In this document: positions 4,124 through 5,543 of the stretch, one piece after another
How positions within the stretch are numbered: position 1 is the stretch's first letter
Layout of the letters: each line of letters starts with the position of its first letter
From: an uncultured Clostridia bacterium
GTDB taxonomy: Bacteria; Bacillota; Clostridia; Christensenellales; UBA1242
Length of the DNA stretch: 5,543 nt
Assembly (NCBI GenBank): GCA_937911885.1
Contig: CALDPW010000083.1
Span: 1 to 5,543, forward strand
Reading direction: 5' to 3'
Made by a program: the position numbers and the translations under genes
The notes under the pieces: generated by a model
Seen by the model: only the letters and a program-made list of their open reading frames with translations
The model's database searches: none
What the model was told of the DNA's origin: nothing

Positions 4124-5543
4124 ATTTTGTTTCAAGAATAATTGGAATAACAACTGGGCGACATTTAATTTCGCGTGCAAAATATGAAGTTAAACTTTTG
4201 CGAATATTTGATTTAATTAATCCCCAATCTTGTTCCTTAAAGTCAGCTTGTGAAATTGTGTTAATAACAACATTTTTAGCTTCTTCAATAATGTTTGTGT
4301 CATCATTTTTATAAATAAATCCACGAGATATAATATCTGGTTTGCTTGTTAAAGCTCCTGTTACTGCCGAAATTGTTATAACAACAACGCAAACGCCTTC
4401 TTCGCTTAGTTGCATACGATCACGTAAAATTGAACTTCCAACTTCACTAACGCCAATGCCATCAACAAGCAACGAACCACTTGGAACAACTCCTGTTTTT
4501 GAAATTGTGTTTTTGGTAACTGTTATTTGATCTCCTAAATCAGGAATAACAATGTTACGTTTGTTCATTCCCATTTCCTCAGCTAAAAATGCATGAGCTT
4601 TTAAATGACGATATTCGCCATGAACAGGAATAAAGAATTTAGGCTTTGCAAGGCTCATAATAAGACGAAGTTCTTCCTGACAAGCGTGTCCTGAAACATG
4701 AACTTCATACATTTTTTCATATACAACTTCTGCACCGCGTTTTAAAAGCTCGTCAACAACCTTACCAACGGTTTTTTCATTACCTGGAATTGGTGTTGCA
4801 GAAATTATTACTAAATCATTTGAATTTATATTAACTTTTCTGTGTTCTCCATTTGCCATTCTTGTTAAAGCTGACATTGGTTCACCTTGGCTTCCTGTAG
4901 TAATAATTACTAATTGATCATCTGAATAATTTTTTATCATATCTAAATCAATAAATATATTTTTTGGTGCATGAATATATCCAAGTTCAACTGCAGTTTG
5001 AATCATATTTATCATACTTCTTCCACATACTGCAATTTTTCTACCATATTTCATTGCTGCATTTACTATTTGTTGTATTCTGTGTACATTTGATGCAAAT
5101 GTTGCTACTACAATTCTTTTTGTACAATTTAAGAATAGTTTGTCTAATACATCTCCAACTGTGCTTTCAGACATTGTAAATCCTTTTCTTTCTGAATTTG
5201 TACTATCTGAAAGAAGTGCTAAAACACCTTTATTCCCTAGTGCTGCAAGTCTTCCAAAATCCAACATTTCACCATCTATTGGAGTATAGTCAATTTTAAA
5301 ATCTCCTGTATGAACTACAATACCTACCGGTGTGTGGATTGCTAAAGAACAAGCATCTGGAATACTATGAGTAATTCTTATAAATTCAACCTTCATTCCA
5401 CCAAGAGTAATAGTTTGGCCTGGATTTACAATTTTCATTTTAGTACTTCTTAATAATTTATGTTCTTCTAATTTATTTTTAATTAATCCTATTGTTAATC
5501 TTGTTGCATATATTGGTATGTTAATTTGTTTTAAAATATATGG
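4122..5543 (-). CDS. rnj: Ribonuclease J (metallo-beta-lactamase/beta-CASP), 5' end cut by window edge
   Basis: RNase J is a cytoplasmic, Zn-dependent enzyme with endonuclease and 5'-to-3' exonuclease activity, central to mRNA turnover and rRNA maturation in Bacillota. The window holds 473 codons of a protein usually near 555 residues. The missing part, roughly 85-100 residues, includes the HxHxDH metal motif. Visible numbering begins at the edge with PYILKQ. Motifs are LTIGLIKNKL (16-25), HTGDFKID (78-85; metal ligand Asp81), LLSDSTN (110-116), VATFASNVHR (146-155), TTGSQGEP (215-222), SATPIPGNEK (248-257), HVSGHACQEEL (282-292) and PVHGEYRHLK (306-315; His308). The C-terminal domain ends RPVVIPIILETK, typical of the family. 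The frame is open to the edge, so the ATG at 5438 is an internal methionine. Codon choice changes abruptly between 4839 and 4739: all Arg codons upstream are AGA and all downstream are CGN. The protein itself looks intact and conserved on both sides. I cannot tell RNase J1 from J2. Confidence 0.95.
   Translation of the reverse strand, partial: PYILKQINIPIYATRLTIGLIKNKLEEHKLLRSTKMKIVNPGQTITLGGMKVEFIRITHSIPDACSLAIHTPVGIVVHTGDFKIDYTPIDGEMLDFGRLAALGNKGVLALLSDSTNSERKGFTMSESTVGDVLDKLFLNCTKRIVVATFASNVHRIQQIVNAAMKYGRKIAVCGRSMINMIQTAVELGYIHAPKNIFIDLDMIKNYSDDQLVIITTGSQGEPMSALTRMANGEHRKVNINSNDLVIISATPIPGNEKTVGKVVDELLKRGAEVVYEKMYEVHVSGHACQEELRLIMSLAKPKFFIPVHGEYRHLKAHAFLAEEMGMNKRNIVIPDLGDQITVTKNTISKTGVVPSGSLLVDGIGVSEVGSSILRDRMQLSEEGVCVVVITISAVTGALTSKPDIISRGFIYKNDDTNIIEEAKNVVINTISQADFKEQDWGLIKSNIRKSLTSYFAREIKCRPVVIPIILETK

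Noticed and set aside
3988..4314. Plus-strand open frame of 108 codons, partly hydrophobic
   Set aside because: It lies antisense to the trmR start, the intergenic terminator/promoter and the rnj 3' end, all well supported. It looks like a by-product of AT-rich complementary sequence.
4122..5438. RNase J as a complete 438-residue gene starting at the ATG at 5438
   Set aside because: The frame stays open to the window edge and the 35 codons upstream encode typical RNase J sequence (PYILKQ, LTIGLIKNKL). That Met is internal and the real start is outside the window.
1..5543. CRISPR array, insertion sequence, prophage, toxin-antitoxin pair or riboswitch
   Set aside because: I saw no regularly spaced repeats, terminal inverted repeats, transposase or phage-like proteins, and no leader longer than about 100 bases that could hold a riboswitch.

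Overview
The window is an AT-rich stretch in which every gene I can support lies on the minus strand, so transcription runs from the right edge to the left. It looks chromosomal and comes from a low-GC, endospore-forming member of the Bacillota, probably in or near the Clostridia. The main evidence is a sporulation sigma factor of the SigK type with an apparent pro-sequence. An RNase J and a tRNA wobble-uridine hydroxylase/methyltransferase pair support it. No in-frame TGA is read as tryptophan, which fits the standard bacterial code. I see no mobile element, CRISPR array, tRNA or rRNA.

Layout in transcription order: (1) 5543-4122, RNase J, missing its N-terminus at the right edge and closed by an intrinsic terminator at 4082-4123. 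(2) 4046-2230, a two-gene operon, an O-methyltransferase (TrmR-like) overlapping a U32-family protein (TrhP-like) by ATGA. It has its own promoter at 4053-4081 and a terminator at about 2150-2191. (3) 2101-650, a PHP-domain phosphoesterase with long extensions, with its own promoter at 2108-2136 and a terminator at 618-648. (4) 565-1, sigK, cut by the left edge before sigma region 4.2. There is no gene-free stretch longer than about 130 bases.

TrhP and TrmR should act in sequence on tRNA: TrhP makes 5-hydroxyuridine at wobble position 34 and TrmR methylates it to 5-methoxyuridine. RNase J handles mRNA decay and RNA maturation. SigK would drive late mother-cell genes in sporulation after its pro-sequence is removed. 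The role of the PHP protein is unknown. Terminators separate it from both neighbours, so it appears to be an independent unit inside an otherwise housekeeping and sporulation neighbourhood.

Three things stand out. The trmR and PHP promoters have the same geometry: TTGAAA, 17 bases, a -10 box, then exactly 6 bases to the ATG. This predicts leaderless mRNAs in a phylum where Shine-Dalgarno initiation is the norm. The rnj gene shows an abrupt change in codon choice part-way through: 11 of 11 Arg codons are AGA before the break and 10 of 10 are CGN after it. The PHP protein keeps a complete-looking metal site but is much longer than simple PHP phosphoesterases. I found no clearly new multi-gene system.
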